From positions 558,001 through 622,000 of the forward strand of contig NZ_SRRT01000001.1 in the NCBI RefSeq assembly GCF_004784475.1: a DNA stretch of 64,000 nucleotides, given 5' to 3'. Positions 1 to 9,310 of this stretch are shown in pieces. The notes under the pieces are model-generated. The model was not told where the DNA came from. It ran no database searches and saw only the letters and a list, made by a program, of their open reading frames with translations. Source of the DNA: Streptomyces bauhiniae (lineage in GTDB: Bacteria > Actinomycetota > Actinomycetes > Streptomycetales > Streptomycetaceae). How positions within the stretch are numbered: the first letter of the stretch is position 1; each line of letters begins with the position of its first letter. The position numbers and the translations under genes were made by a program.

Positions 1-1802
1 CTCACCAGCTCGACTCCGTCGACGACCGGGTCATGGACTCCAATGACCTGGAGCGTGAGAAGGGCATCACGATCCTCGCCAAGAACACGGCGGTGAAGTA
101 CCACCCCAAGGACGGCGGCGAGCCGATCACCATCAACATCATCGACACCCCCGGCCACGCCGACTTCGGTGGCGAGGTCGAGCGCGGTCTGTCGATGGTC
201 GACGGTGTCGTCCTCCTCGTCGACGCCTCCGAGGGCCCCCTCCCGCAGACCCGCTTCGTGCTGCGCAAGGCGCTCCAGCAGCGGCTCCCCGTCATCCTGT
301 GCATCAACAAGACGGACCGCCCCGACTCGCGCATCGACGAGGTCGTCAACGAGACGTACGACCTCTTCCTCGACCTGGACGCGGACGAGGAGCAGATCGA
401 GTTCCCGATCGTCTACGCCTGCGGCCGTGACGGCATTGCCTCGCTGACCAAGCCGGACAACGGCACGGTCCCGGCGGACAGCGACAGCCTGGAGCCGTTC
501 TTCTCCACCATCCTGGAGCACATCCCGGCCCCCACGTACGAGGAGGACGCGCCGCTCCAGGCCCACGTCACCAACCTCGACGCGGACAACTTCCTCGGCC
601 GTATCGCGCTGCTCCGCGTCGAGCAGGGCGAGCTGCGCAAGGGCCAGACCGTCGCGTGGATCAAGCGCGACGGCACGGTGTCCAACGTGCGCATCTCCGA
701 GCTGATGATGACCGAGGCGCTCACCCGCAAGCCGGCCGAGGTGGCGGGCCCCGGTGACATCTGCGCCGTCGCCGGTATCCCGGACATCATGATCGGTGAG
801 ACCCTCGCCGACCCGGAGAACCCCGTCGCGCTCCCGCTGATCACGGTGGACGAGCCCGCGATCTCCATGGTCATCGGTACCAACACCTCGCCGCTGGTCG
901 GCCGGGGCGGCACCGGCAAGGGCGCGGACGCCAAGTCCGCGGTCAAGGACCGCAAGGTCACCGCCCGCCAGGTCAAGGACCGCCTCGACCGCGAGCTGAT
1001 CGGTAACGTCTCCCTCCGTGTGCTCGACACCGAGCGCCCGGACGCCTGGGAGGTCCAGGGCCGCGGTGAGCTGGCGCTCGCCATCCTGGTCGAGCAGATG
1101 CGCCGCGAGGGCTTCGAGCTGACCATCGGCAAGCCGCAGGTCGTCACGCAGATGATCGACGGCAAGGTGCACGAGCCGGTCGAGCGCATGACGATCGACG
1201 TCCCCGAGGAGCACATGGGCGCGGTCACGCAGCTCATGGGCGTCCGCAAGGGCCGGATGGACAACATGTCCAACCACGGCTCCGGCTGGGTCCGCCTGGA
1301 GTTCGTCGTCCCGTCCCGCGGCCTCATCGGCTTCCGTACGGAGTTCCTGACCAACACCCGTGGTACGGGCATCGCCCACTCCATCCACGAGGGCCACGAG
1401 CCGTGGTTCGGCACCCTGACGACCCGTAACAACGGCTCGCTCGTCGCCGACCGCTCCGGTTCGGTCACCGCGTTCGCGATGACGAACCTCCAGGAGCGCG
1501 GCGTGCTCTTCACCGAGCCGGGCACCGAGGTGTACGAGGGCATGATCGTCGGCGAGAACTCGCGCTCCGACGACATGGACGTCAACATCACCAAGGAGAA
1601 GAAGCTCACGAACATGCGATCGGCGTCGGCCGACTCGTTCGAGGCGATCGTCCCGCCGCGCAAGCTCTCCCTGGAGCAGTCCCTGGAGTTCTGCCGCGAC
1701 GACGAGTGCGTCGAGGTGACCCCGGAGGCGGTTCGCATCCGCAAGGTCGTCCTCGACCAGAAGGAGCGCGGCCGCACCGCGAGCCGTGCCAAGCACAACT
1801 GA
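1..1802 (+). CDS. typA: TypA/BipA ribosome-associated translational GTPase (5' end outside window)
   Basis: GTPase of the EF-G superfamily that binds the ribosome and is linked to stress and ribosome assembly. The reading frame is open from base 3, so the start and P-loop lie upstream of the window. Visible motifs are the switch I segment LEREKGITI, G3 DTPGHADFGGEVER and G4 NKTDRP. A domain II beta-barrel follows, then the BipA-specific C-terminal region with GLIGFRTEFLTNTRGTG. About 600 residues are present, so only the first few dozen are missing. It ends just before a strong hairpin with a T-run, so it is probably not co-transcribed with the importer downstream. From memory, typA is Rv1165 in M. 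tuberculosis, at the left edge of the gene block conserved through this window. Confidence 0.96.
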   Translation, partial: HQLDSVDDRVMDSNDLEREKGITILAKNTAVKYHPKDGGEPITINIIDTPGHADFGGEVERGLSMVDGVVLLVDASEGPLPQTRFVLRKALQQRLPVILCINKTDRPDSRIDEVVNETYDLFLDLDADEEQIEFPIVYACGRDGIASLTKPDNGTVPADSDSLEPFFSTILEHIPAPTYEEDAPLQAHVTNLDADNFLGRIALLRVEQGELRKGQTVAWIKRDGTVSNVRISELMMTEALTRKPAEVAGPGDICAVAGIPDIMIGETLADPENPVALPLITVDEPAISMVIGTNTSPLVGRGGTGKGADAKSAVKDRKVTARQVKDRLDRELIGNVSLRVLDTERPDAWEVQGRGELALAILVEQMRREGFELTIGKPQVVTQMIDGKVHEPVERMTIDVPEEHMGAVTQLMGVRKGRMDNMSNHGSGWVRLEFVVPSRGLIGFRTEFLTNTRGTGIAHSIHEGHEPWFGTLTTRNNGSLVADRSGSVTAFAMTNLQERGVLFTEPGTEVYEGMIVGENSRSDDMDVNITKEKKLTNMRSASADSFEAIVPPRKLSLEQSLEFCRDDECVEVTPEAVRIRKVVLDQKERGRTASRAKHN

Positions 1803-1837
1803 CGCATGAACAACTCGGCGTAACAGTCGAACAGTTG

Positions 1838-1876
1838 AGCCCGGCCGTCCCCATCTCGGGGGCGGCCGGGCTTTTT
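1838..1876 (+). terminator. Rho-independent terminator after typA
   Basis: A GC-rich inverted repeat (agcccggccg ... cggccgggct, with tcccc/ggggg also pairing) closes a short loop and is followed directly by a T-run. It lies 36 bases after the typA stop. Strong intrinsic terminator geometry. Confidence 0.85.
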
Positions 1877-2223
1877 CGCAACCGGATTTTTCCCGCCGCC
1901 GGGCCGTCCGGTGTCCGGAACGCGGAGATCCCGGACCGATAGCTATGTAACACGTCCGTTTCGCGGCCTTCAGTAGGGGAGTTGTTTGTCCGGTTTTTGG
2001 AAGTTCGGCCCGTGAGCTGTGACTGAATTGAGATTTAAAGACAGTGGTCGCCACTTGGCTCATGTCAGATAGTTAGCCGCGTACCGCTCGGGTCAAAGGG
2101 GAGCTGTTCGTCGCTTCCAGCGGTGTGATCCGGCCCTAGAACTACGCGCGTCCGACTGCGAGTTCGCGCGCTGTCCAGCAATCCCGGAACCTCCCGCACT
2201 CATATCTGCGAAACGGACGAACC
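1877..2223 (+). promoter_or_regulatory. Upstream region of the first oligopeptide operon
   Basis: About 350 bases without a convincing gene. The stretch 1950-2080 is clearly more AT-rich than its surroundings (for example ttgagatttaaag near 2028), as expected of a promoter and leader. I could not fix a -35/-10 pair with normal spacing, so no precise site is claimed. The first gene downstream starts at GTG 2224 with only a weak ribosome site. Confidence 0.4.
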
Positions 2224-3258
2224 GTGACAAGTCCTATCGACATCGAGGGCGGCGGGACTTCGGTCGTCGTCGACGGCGAACCAGGGCCGCCGGCGAAGGC
2301 CGAGACCGTCCAGCTCGAGGGCCGTTCTCCCGGCCGGCTGATGTGGATGCGCTTCAAGCGCGACCGCACCGGCGTGATCTCGGCCTGTGTCGTGATCTTC
2401 TTCTTCCTGATCGGGCTGCTCGCACCGCTGATCTCCAAGCTGTACGGCAAGGACCCGTACACGGTGTACGCGGACGAGCGTCCCGAGCTGTTCGACAGTG
2501 CGGGCGTCCCGGTGCAGCCCAACGGCGGTATCAGCGGCGAGTTCTGGTTCGGCCTCGAACCGGGCAACGGCTACGACGTCTTCACCAAGCTGCTGTTCGG
2601 CATCCGTACCTCGCTGATGATCTCGCTCGCGGTCACCGTCACCGTCGTCCTCACCGGCATCCTGCTCGGGGTCGCGGCCGGATACCTGGGCGGGCGCACC
2701 GACTTCGTCATCGGCCGGGTCATCGACTTCCTGCTCGCCTTCCCGGCGCAGTTGTTCTTCATCGCCAGCATGCCGGTCGTCGTCTCGTTGTTCGTCAGCC
2801 CCCGCGACGAGACCCCCACCTACGTCCGGGTGCTTGCGCTGATCATCGTCCAGTGGTTCCTCGGCTGGATGAGCCTCGCCCGCATCCTGCGCGGCACCTC
2901 ACTCGCCCTGCGGGAGCGGGAGTTCATCGAGGCGGCACGGGTCAGCGGGGCCTCGTCGTGGCGGATCATCCGCAAGGAGATCCTGCCGAACGTGGTCACC
3001 CCGCTGCTGGTGCAGGCCACTTACCTGCTGCCCTCCTTCGTCACCGCCGAGGCCGGACTCTCCTTCCTCGGCGTGGGCATCGTCGAACCGACGCCGGACT
3101 GGGGACAGATGTTCTCCAAGGCGTCCACCGAACTGGTGATGCAGAACGACATCACCTACATGTTCTTCCCGGGCATCTCGATGATCATCTTCATCGTGGC
3201 GTTCAACCTGCTCGGGGACTCGGTCAGGGACGCGTTCGACCCCAAGACCGCACGCTGA
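2224..3258 (+). CDS. bldKA: Oligopeptide ABC importer permease, BldKA (OppC/DppC type)
   Basis: Inner-membrane subunit of a peptide importer, 344 aa. A cytoplasmic N-terminal tail of about 50 residues precedes TM1 (GVISACVVIFFFLIGLLAPL). An extracytoplasmic segment holds the KDPYTVYADERPEL region, and four to five more membrane helices follow. The EAA coupling loop is EAARVSGASSWRII and the C-terminus ends NLLGDSVRDAFDPK, as in the OppC family. It is the first gene of a five-gene unit (permease, lipoprotein, permease, ATPase, ATPase). That order matches what I know of bldKABCDE of Streptomyces coelicolor, which is needed for aerial mycelium formation. The bldK name rests on gene order and the length of the lipoprotein. 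The operon on the opposite strand has the same order and is the competing candidate. Confidence 0.82.
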   Translation: MTSPIDIEGGGTSVVVDGEPGPPAKAETVQLEGRSPGRLMWMRFKRDRTGVISACVVIFFFLIGLLAPLISKLYGKDPYTVYADERPELFDSAGVPVQPNGGISGEFWFGLEPGNGYDVFTKLLFGIRTSLMISLAVTVTVVLTGILLGVAAGYLGGRTDFVIGRVIDFLLAFPAQLFFIASMPVVVSLFVSPRDETPTYVRVLALIIVQWFLGWMSLARILRGTSLALREREFIEAARVSGASSWRIIRKEILPNVVTPLLVQATYLLPSFVTAEAGLSFLGVGIVEPTPDWGQMFSKASTELVMQNDITYMFFPGISMIIFIVAFNLLGDSVRDAFDPKTAR

Positions 3259-3367
3259 CCGGTCACTTCACAGCACCACGGCACCTCGCACAGCACTACC
3301 AGCAGTTTCTTTCGCACTGGTGACACAGGAACGCACTGGTGACACAGAGATGGGTGGGAACCTCGTG

Positions 3368-5176
3368 ATGAGTAGGGGCGGACGCCACACTTACGGCGCA
3401 CTCTCCGTGCTCGCGGCCGGAGCGCTTGTGCTCACCGGTTGCAGCAAGGGCGGCAGCGACAGCGGCGACGACGACAAGAAGCAGCAGCAGAACGCCCAGC
3501 GTCAGCAGGCGCTGATCAAGTTCGGTGACGAGAAGGCGTCCACCGGACCGGCCGCGGAGGTGCCCGGCGCCAAGTCCGGCGGCACCCTGGAGGTCCTCCA
3601 GCGCGACAGCTACGCGCACCTCGACCCGGCACAGATCTACGTGTCCGACGAGGGCTCGCTCGCCACCCTGCTGCACCGCGGTCTCACCGGGTACAAGGCG
3701 ACCAGCAACGACGGCAGCAAGCACGAGGTGGTCGGCGACCTCGCCACCGACTCGGGCACCACCACCGACGGCGGCAAGACCTGGAAGTACACGCTCAAGG
3801 ACGGCATCAAGTTCCAGGACGGCACGCCGATCACGTCCAAGGACGTCCGGCACACCGTCGAGCGGCTCTTCGCGCCCTTCATCAACCAGGGCCCGACCTT
3901 CCTCCAGCAGTGGCTCGCCGACTCGCCGGGCGCGACCTACCGCAAGCTGCTCAAGGACGGCCCCTACAAGGGCAAGCACCTGCCCGACTCGGTGCTGGAG
4001 ACGCCGGACGACAAGACGATCGTCTTCCACTTCAAGACGGCCCGCCCCGACCTGCCGTACGCGCTGGCCATGGCCGGCTACGGGGTCGTCTCCGAGAAGG
4101 GCGACACCAAGGAGCGCTACGACAAGGCGCCCGTGGTGAGCGGCCCGTACAAGATCGAGTCGTTCAAGTCCGGCAAGTCCATGGTGCTGGTGAAGAACAC
4201 CAACTGGGACCCGAAGACGGACCCGATCCGGCACCAGTACATCGACCGGTTCAACTTCAGCTTCAACCAGCAGTACGAGGCGTCCACCAAGGCGCTGCTC
4301 GCCGACAGCGGCGCCGACCAGGCCGGCATCAGCTTCAACAACCAGGTCGACGCGGGCAACCTGTCCTCGGTGCTCCGGGATTCGAAGCTGAAGTCCCGTA
4401 CGGTCTCGGGCTACCAGTCGTTCGTCGGTCAGATGAACATCAACATGAGCCACAAGCCCATGCAGGACAAGACGGTCCGCGAGGCCATCGCCTACGCCCT
4501 GCCGGTCACGCCGTTCGTCCGCGCCTACGGCGGCACCGACGCCATGGAGGTCGCGGGCGGTCTGATCTCCCCGACCGTCTCCGGCTACGACGCCGCCTTC
4601 GACCCGTGGGGCAAGAAGAAGAAGCCCGCCGGTGACGCGGCCAAGGCCAAGGAGCTGCTGAAGAAGGCCGGCAAGCTCAACATGAAGCTGACCTTCGGCT
4701 ACATCAACACCCCCGAGGGCCAGCAGTACTCCACCGCCATGGCGGCGGGCCTGAAGAAGGCCGGCTTCGACGTCCAGCGCCAGGAGATCCCGGCCGAGAC
4801 GTTCTACGACCAGGTCTCCAAGCTGGACAACAACTACGACATCTTCCACACCGCGTGGGGTGCCGACTGGCCGTCCGCCTCGACCGTGATCCCGCCGCTG
4901 TACGACGGCCGCGTGATCGCCGACGGCGCGCAGAACTACTCGCAGATCAACGACCCGCAGATCAACAGCGAGATCGACCGGATCAGCAAGATCACCGACC
5001 CGGCCAAGGCCGCGTCCGAGTGGGAGAAGCTGGACCAGCACATCGTGAAGGACGTCATCAACGTCGTCCCGACCGCGTACTACAAGCAGACCCAGATCGC
5101 TGGGTCCAAGGTCGGCGGACTCGTCTACGACGACGTGCTCAGCGGCGTCGACCCGCGTCGCCTCTTCATCAAGTAA
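3368..5176 (+). CDS. bldKB: Oligopeptide-binding lipoprotein, BldKB (SBP family 5)
   Basis: Extracytoplasmic solute-binding lipoprotein that delivers oligopeptides to the permeases. About 602 aa, close to the roughly 600 aa remembered for S. coelicolor BldKB. The N-terminus MSRGGRHTYGAL is followed by a hydrophobic h-region and lipobox LVLTGC, so Cys about residue 24 should be lipidated after Sec export. A Lys/Gln-rich linker follows, then the SBP_bac_5 fold (signature GGTLEVLQRDSYAHLDPAQI; DGIKFQDGTPITSKDV; later NYDIFHTAWGADWPSAS). The frame is open further upstream; ATG 3368, or GTG 3365 just before it, fits best with the signal peptide. A large hairpin follows the gene before the next permease, which may raise its mRNA level above that of the membrane subunits. 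Confidence 0.88.
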   Translation: MSRGGRHTYGALSVLAAGALVLTGCSKGGSDSGDDDKKQQQNAQRQQALIKFGDEKASTGPAAEVPGAKSGGTLEVLQRDSYAHLDPAQIYVSDEGSLATLLHRGLTGYKATSNDGSKHEVVGDLATDSGTTTDGGKTWKYTLKDGIKFQDGTPITSKDVRHTVERLFAPFINQGPTFLQQWLADSPGATYRKLLKDGPYKGKHLPDSVLETPDDKTIVFHFKTARPDLPYALAMAGYGVVSEKGDTKERYDKAPVVSGPYKIESFKSGKSMVLVKNTNWDPKTDPIRHQYIDRFNFSFNQQYEASTKALLADSGADQAGISFNNQVDAGNLSSVLRDSKLKSRTVSGYQSFVGQMNINMSHKPMQDKTVREAIAYALPVTPFVRAYGGTDAMEVAGGLISPTVSGYDAAFDPWGKKKKPAGDAAKAKELLKKAGKLNMKLTFGYINTPEGQQYSTAMAAGLKKAGFDVQRQEIPAETFYDQVSKLDNNYDIFHTAWGADWPSASTVIPPLYDGRVIADGAQNYSQINDPQINSEIDRISKITDPAKAASEWEKLDQHIVKDVINVVPTAYYKQTQIAGSKVGGLVYDDVLSGVDPRRLFIK

Positions 5177-5185
5177 CCGCCCCGC

Positions 5186-5230
5186 GCCCGGCATCCGGCG
5201 CGCCCCGTAAGGGTGCGCCGGATGCCGGGC
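5186..5230 (+). promoter_or_regulatory. Intercistronic hairpin between bldKB and bldKC
   Basis: Perfect 16-base arms (gcccggcatccggcgc at 5186-5201 and its complement at 5215-5230). The loop contains cccgtaaggg, which can close a GUAA (GNRA-type) tetraloop. There is no T-run, so it is better read as an RNA-processing, mRNA-stabilising or partial attenuation element than as a terminator. It lies 9 bases after the lipoprotein stop and 35 bases before the next start. Confidence 0.75.
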
Positions 5231-5264
5231 CCCGGACCGCCGACGTCAGAGAGCTGCCCCTGTC

Positions 5265-6245
5265 ATGCTGCGCTTCCTCGTCCGCCGGACCCTCGGTGCC
5301 GTCGTCATCCTCTTCCTGCTGAGCATGGTCACGTTCGTCCTGTTCTTCGGGGTGCCCCGCGACCCGGCGCTGCTGATGTGCGGCAAGACCTGCAACGCCG
5401 ACGCCATCGCCAACATCCACCATGTGCTCGGCCTCGACAAGTCCATCCCGGAGCAGTACCTGATCTTCCTGCACAACCTGGTCATGGGCAGCGACAGCTT
5501 CGCCCAGGGGCCGTGCCCGGCGCCCTGCTTCGGCTACTCGTACCACTCCAACGAGCCGGTCTGGGACACGCTGATCGACCGGCTGCCCACCACCGTCTCG
5601 CTGACCATCGGCAGCGCGGTGTTCTTCCTGGTCATCGGCATCGGCGCCGGACTGGTGGCCGCCTGGCGGCGCGGCACGGTGGTCGACAAGGTGGCGACGG
5701 CCGGCGCGATGGTCATCTCCGGGATGCAGATCTACTTCCTCGGCCCGCTGGCCCTGGCGCTGCTCGTCTACCAGACCCACTGGTTCGAGAAGCCCGACTA
5801 CCACGAGTTCACCGCCAACCCGCTGAACTGGTTCGCGGGGCTGCTCATCCCCTGGGTGATCCTCTCCACCATCTTCGCGGCGCAGTACACCCGTATGGCG
5901 CGCTCCTCGATGATCGAGCAGCTCCAGGAGGACCACGTCCGCACCGCCCGCGCCAAGGGCATGTCCCGGCGGTACGTGTTCTTCCGGTACGCCTGGCGCG
6001 GCTCGCTGATCCCGATCGTCACCATCTTCGGCATCGACCTCGGCTCGCTGCTCGGCGGCGCCATCATCACCGAGTGGACCTTCGGTCTGCCGGGCCTCGG
6101 CCAACTGTCCGTGCAGTCCGTGTACTTCAGCGACCTGCCGCTGCTGCTGGGCGTGATGCTGTTCGCCGCCGCCATGATCCTGCTCTTCAACATCGTCGTC
6201 GACGCCGCGTACGCCTTCATCGACCCGCGCGTGCGGCTGTCCTAG
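5265..6245 (+). CDS. bldKC: Oligopeptide ABC importer permease, BldKC (OppB/DppB type)
   Basis: 326-aa inner-membrane permease. TM1 is VVILFLLSMVTFVLFFGV. The long extracytoplasmic loop to TM2 carries four cysteines in two pairs (CGKTC and CPAPC), which could form disulfides outside the cell. The BPD_transp_1 domain has the EAA loop with ARAKGMSRRYVFFRYAWRG, and the C-terminus VVDAAYAFIDPRVRLS is typical of OppB. It pairs with the 2224-3258 permease to form the channel. ATG 5265 gives the usual short N-terminus MLRFLVRR. The next gene follows after 10 bases. Confidence 0.85.
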   Translation: MLRFLVRRTLGAVVILFLLSMVTFVLFFGVPRDPALLMCGKTCNADAIANIHHVLGLDKSIPEQYLIFLHNLVMGSDSFAQGPCPAPCFGYSYHSNEPVWDTLIDRLPTTVSLTIGSAVFFLVIGIGAGLVAAWRRGTVVDKVATAGAMVISGMQIYFLGPLALALLVYQTHWFEKPDYHEFTANPLNWFAGLLIPWVILSTIFAAQYTRMARSSMIEQLQEDHVRTARAKGMSRRYVFFRYAWRGSLIPIVTIFGIDLGSLLGGAIITEWTFGLPGLGQLSVQSVYFSDLPLLLGVMLFAAAMILLFNIVVDAAYAFIDPRVRLS

Positions 6246-6255
6246 GAGCACTGTC

Positions 6256-7314
6256 GTGACCACTTTGACCAAGGAGGCCGGTGTCCCGGCCCCGGCGGGC
6301 GACGGTCCGCTGCTGTCCGTGCGCGATCTGCACGTCAGCTTCAAGACCGAGGACGGCATCGTACGGGCCGTGGACGGGCTCTCCTTCGACCTGGAGCGCG
6401 GCAGAACGCTCGGCATCGTGGGGGAGTCGGGCTCGGGCAAGTCGGTCACCAACCTGACCGTGCTCGGCCTGCACAACCCGATGTTCACCACCGTCGAGGG
6501 CGAGATCCTGCTGGACGGGCAGGAGTTGACGACCGCGCGCGAGTCGGAGATGGAGAAGCTGCGCGGCAACAAGGTCGCCATGATCTTCCAGGACCCGCTC
6601 ACCGCGCTCTCCCCCTACTACACGGTCGGCCGGCAGATCGCCGAGCCGTACATGAAGCACACCGGCGCCTCCAAGAAGGAGGCGTGGAACCGCGCGGTGG
6701 AGATGCTGGGCAAGGTCGGCATCCCCAACCCCAAGGCACGGGCGGGGGATTACCCGCACCAGTTCTCCGGCGGTATGCGCCAGCGCGCGATGATCGCCAT
6801 GGCGCTGGTCTGCGACCCGGACCTCTTGATCGCGGACGAGCCGACCACCGCGCTGGACGTGACGGTCCAGGCGCAGATCCTCGACCTGCTCAAGGACCTC
6901 CAGCAGGAGTTCGGTTCGGGCATCATCTTCATCACCCACGACCTCGGGGTGATCGCGGACATGGCCGACGACATCATGGTGATGTACGCGGGCAGCGCGG
7001 TGGAACGCGGCTCGGTCGACTCCGTGCTGCACGCGCCCGAACACCCCTACACCTGGGGCCTGTTGAACTCGATGCCGCGGCTCGACTCCGACCCGTCCAT
7101 CGCGCTCACCCCCATTCCGGGCTCCCCGCCCTCCCTGCTCAACCCGCCCTCCGGCTGCCGCTTCCACCCCCGCTGCCCCTTCCAGGACCGGGTCGAGGGC
7201 ACCCGGTGCGTGACCGAGCGCCCGCTGCTCGGCGCGGGGGAGTCGGCGTGCCATCTCACCCCGGCGCAGAAGCGGGACATCTTCGTGGACGAGATCAAGC
7301 CCCGGCTGGGCTAG
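6256..7314 (+). CDS. bldKD: Oligopeptide ABC importer ATPase, BldKD (OppD/DppD type)
   Basis: 352-aa cytoplasmic nucleotide-binding subunit that powers the importer. Walker [10 protein letters not shown]-loop [10 protein letters not shown], signature FSGGMRQR, Walker [13 protein letters not shown] and H-loop [10 protein letters not shown] are all intact. The C-terminal oligo_HPY domain carries CRFHPRCPF and two further Cys. That four-Cys set is known to hold a [4Fe-4S] cluster in some Opp/Dpp ATPases; binding here is inferred. The start is GTG 6256, 10 bases after the permease stop. It should work as a heterodimer with the next ATPase. Confidence 0.87.
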   Translation: MTTLTKEAGVPAPAGDGPLLSVRDLHVSFKTEDGIVRAVDGLSFDLERGRTLGIVGESGSGKSVTNLTVLGLHNPMFTTVEGEILLDGQELTTARESEMEKLRGNKVAMIFQDPLTALSPYYTVGRQIAEPYMKHTGASKKEAWNRAVEMLGKVGIPNPKARAGDYPHQFSGGMRQRAMIAMALVCDPDLLIADEPTTALDVTVQAQILDLLKDLQQEFGSGIIFITHDLGVIADMADDIMVMYAGSAVERGSVDSVLHAPEHPYTWGLLNSMPRLDSDPSIALTPIPGSPPSLLNPPSGCRFHPRCPFQDRVEGTRCVTERPLLGAGESACHLTPAQKRDIFVDEIKPRLG

Positions 7315-7335
7315 GGCGCGCAAAGGAGAACCGTC

Positions 7336-8460
7336 ATGACCAAGGACCTGCTCCTGCCCGCTCCGCGGGACGAGGGCGCCGACGCCGGGGGCGAACCGCT
7401 GCTGGAGGTCTCCGGGCTGACCAAGCACTTCCCGGTCAAGGGAGGCTTTCCCATCCGGCGGACCATCGGCGCGGTCCAGGCGGTGGACGGCATCGACCTG
7501 TCGGTGCGGGTGGGCGAGAGCTTCGGGCTGGTCGGTGAGTCGGGCTGCGGCAAGTCCACCACCGGCCGGCTGATCACCCGGCTGATGGAGCCGACCGCGG
7601 GCACGATCTCCTACCGGGGCAAGGACATCAGCCGGGCCTCGCGCCGGGAGCTGGCGCCGATCCGGTCCGAGATCCAGATGATCTTCCAGGACCCGTACTC
7701 CTCCCTCAACCCCCGCCAGACGGTCGGCAAGATCATCGCCGGGCCGATGGAGATCAACGGCATCGAGCCCCCCGGCGGCCGCGAGAAGCGGGTGCGGGAG
7801 CTGCTGGAGATCGTGGGCCTGAACCCCGAGCACTTCAACCGCTTCCCGCACGAGTTCTCCGGCGGGCAGCGGCAGCGCATCGGGGTGGCGCGGGCGCTCG
7901 CGCTGGAGCCCAAGCTGATCGTGGCCGACGAGCCGGTGTCCGCGCTGGACGTGTCGATCCAGGCCCAGGTGGTGAACCTGCTGCAGAAGGTGCAGCGGGA
8001 ACTCGGCATCGCGTTCCTGTTCATCGCCCATGACCTGGCCATCGTGCGGCACTTCTCGCAGCGGGTCGCGGTGATGTACCTCGGCAAGATCATCGAGGTG
8101 GGCGACCGGGACTCCATCTACACCCGCCCCCGGCACCCCTACACCCACGCCCTGCTCTCCGCCGTGCCCGAGGTGAGCGTGGCGGGCGAGGAGGCCCCGG
8201 CCCGCGAGCGCATCCGGCTCGCCGGTGACGTGCCCTCGCCCATCGACCCGCCCTCGGGCTGCCGCTTCCGCACCCGGTGCTGGAAGGCGCAGGACAAGTG
8301 CGCGACCGAGGAGCCGCCGCTGGTCCAGCTCTCGGGGAACCGGTCCGGCCACCTCACGGCCTGCCACTTCCCGGAGGAGCCGACGACCGAGGCCCGCGAC
8401 GAGGACATCATCCTCGACCCGGCGCTGGCCGCGCTGGAGGAGGACACCGCCAAGGACTAG
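7336..8460 (+). CDS. bldKE: Oligopeptide ABC importer ATPase, BldKE (OppF/DppF type)
   Basis: 374-aa second nucleotide-binding subunit. Walker [10 protein letters not shown]-loop FQDPYSSLNP, signature FSGGQRQR, Walker [13 protein letters not shown] and H-loop IAHDLAIVRH are present. The C-terminal [10 protein letters not shown] region has the Cys pattern seen in the partner ATPase. A good ribosome site (aaaggaga) precedes ATG 7336. The protein is very similar to the ATPase at 9311-10354 on the other strand, especially from the Q-loop to the H-loop. Its stop codon overlaps the stop of the convergent methyltransferase gene. Confidence 0.88.
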   Translation: MTKDLLLPAPRDEGADAGGEPLLEVSGLTKHFPVKGGFPIRRTIGAVQAVDGIDLSVRVGESFGLVGESGCGKSTTGRLITRLMEPTAGTISYRGKDISRASRRELAPIRSEIQMIFQDPYSSLNPRQTVGKIIAGPMEINGIEPPGGREKRVRELLEIVGLNPEHFNRFPHEFSGGQRQRIGVARALALEPKLIVADEPVSALDVSIQAQVVNLLQKVQRELGIAFLFIAHDLAIVRHFSQRVAVMYLGKIIEVGDRDSIYTRPRHPYTHALLSAVPEVSVAGEEAPARERIRLAGDVPSPIDPPSGCRFRTRCWKAQDKCATEEPPLVQLSGNRSGHLTACHFPEEPTTEARDEDIILDPALAALEEDTAKD

Positions 8461-9197
8461 CGCGCCGCTTCGGCGACGGTGATGATCTCCGGCGAAGCCG
8501 GGGTCAGCGGGCTCCGGTCCCAGTCGCCGTAGCGGGCCACCGTGTGCAGCCCGGCCTCGGCGAGGAAGCGGTCCAGCTCGCCGGGGCCGAGGAAGCGGAG
8601 GGTGTTGCGGCCGACCCTCGGGGCGGGCCAGCTCGCGCAGGTGTAGGTCTCGGTGAAGCCGACGAGACCGCCCGCCGGGCCGTGCGTCACCTCGTGGTGG
8701 ACCCGGATCTCGGCGCCGTCCGGGCTGGTGATGGTGTGTACCCGGTCCGGGGTCCAGCGCTCCCAGGGGCGGGCCTCGGGGTTGCGGGTCTCGAAGACGA
8801 AGCGGCCGCCCTCCGCCAGTGCCTCCCGCACCGCGCCCAGGCACTGCCGTACGTCCTCGTCCCGGAGCAACTGCTGGAAGGCGTGCCCGGTCATCACCGC
8901 GAGCGTGAACGCGCCCTTCCACTGGCGGCTCCGGGTGTCCCCGAGTACCCACTCGACGTCCGGGGCGCCCTCTCGGGCGTGGACCAGCATCGCGGCGGCC
9001 GGGTCGAGTCCGGTCAGCCGTCCGGGGTGACCCTCGGCGCGGGCCCGGCGGAGCAACTGGCCGGTGCCGCAGCCGATGTCCAGCACGGAGTCCGCCGCGC
9101 GGATCAGGGCGAGGTGGAAGTCGTCGCCCGGTCCCCAGGGGTTGAGGGCGTCGTAATGGGCCGCCAGTACAAGGTCGTTGAACGGGTGGGTCGACAC
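8457..9197 (-). CDS. Class I SAM-dependent methyltransferase
   Basis: 246-aa soluble enzyme with motif I VLDIGCGTGQLLRRA (about residues 40-54), LTGLDPAAAMLVHAR and VLGDTRSRQW, a normal class I methyltransferase core. The substrate is unknown; the fold does not reveal it. It lies downstream of the inverted importer operon but is separated from it by a strong hairpin (9262-9299), so it is probably a separate unit. The GTG start at 9197 has no clear ribosome site. A -10-like gagact box lies a few bases upstream, which could mean a leaderless message. It converges on the first importer operon with overlapping stop codons. Confidence 0.82.
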   Translation of the reverse strand: MSTHPFNDLVLAAHYDALNPWGPGDDFHLALIRAADSVLDIGCGTGQLLRRARAEGHPGRLTGLDPAAAMLVHAREGAPDVEWVLGDTRSRQWKGAFTLAVMTGHAFQQLLRDEDVRQCLGAVREALAEGGRFVFETRNPEARPWERWTPDRVHTITSPDGAEIRVHHEVTHGPAGGLVGFTETYTCASWPAPRVGRNTLRFLGPGELDRFLAEAGLHTVARYGDWDRSPLTPASPEIITVAEAAR

Positions 9198-9261
9198 GGT
9201 GGCAGTCTCACACGGCCGCCGGAGCGCGCGCGGGCGTCGGGGAAAGGTTCCGGCCAGGACG

Positions 9262-9299
9262 GCAGAAGGCCCGCGTCCGGATGGACGCGGGCCTTCTGC
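9262..9299 (-). terminator. Terminator of the inverted importer operon
   Basis: Perfect 17-base arms (gcagaaggcccgcgtcc and its complement) around a 4-base ggat loop, 11 bases beyond the last importer gene. It separates that operon from the methyltransferase gene, which reads in the same direction. Confidence 0.85.
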
Positions 9300-9310
9300 T
9301 CAAGGGTGTG

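Noticed and set aside
6217-8952. Very long open frame (over 900 codons) on the minus strand across the ATPase genes
   Set aside because: It is antisense to bldKD and bldKE, whose motifs are perfect. Its translation is low-complexity Arg/Gly/Leu/Val without domains, a common effect of GC-rich codon use.
8457-9197. Methyltransferase as part of the importer operon
   Set aside because: A perfect 17-bp hairpin separates it from the operon and it has its own likely promoter.
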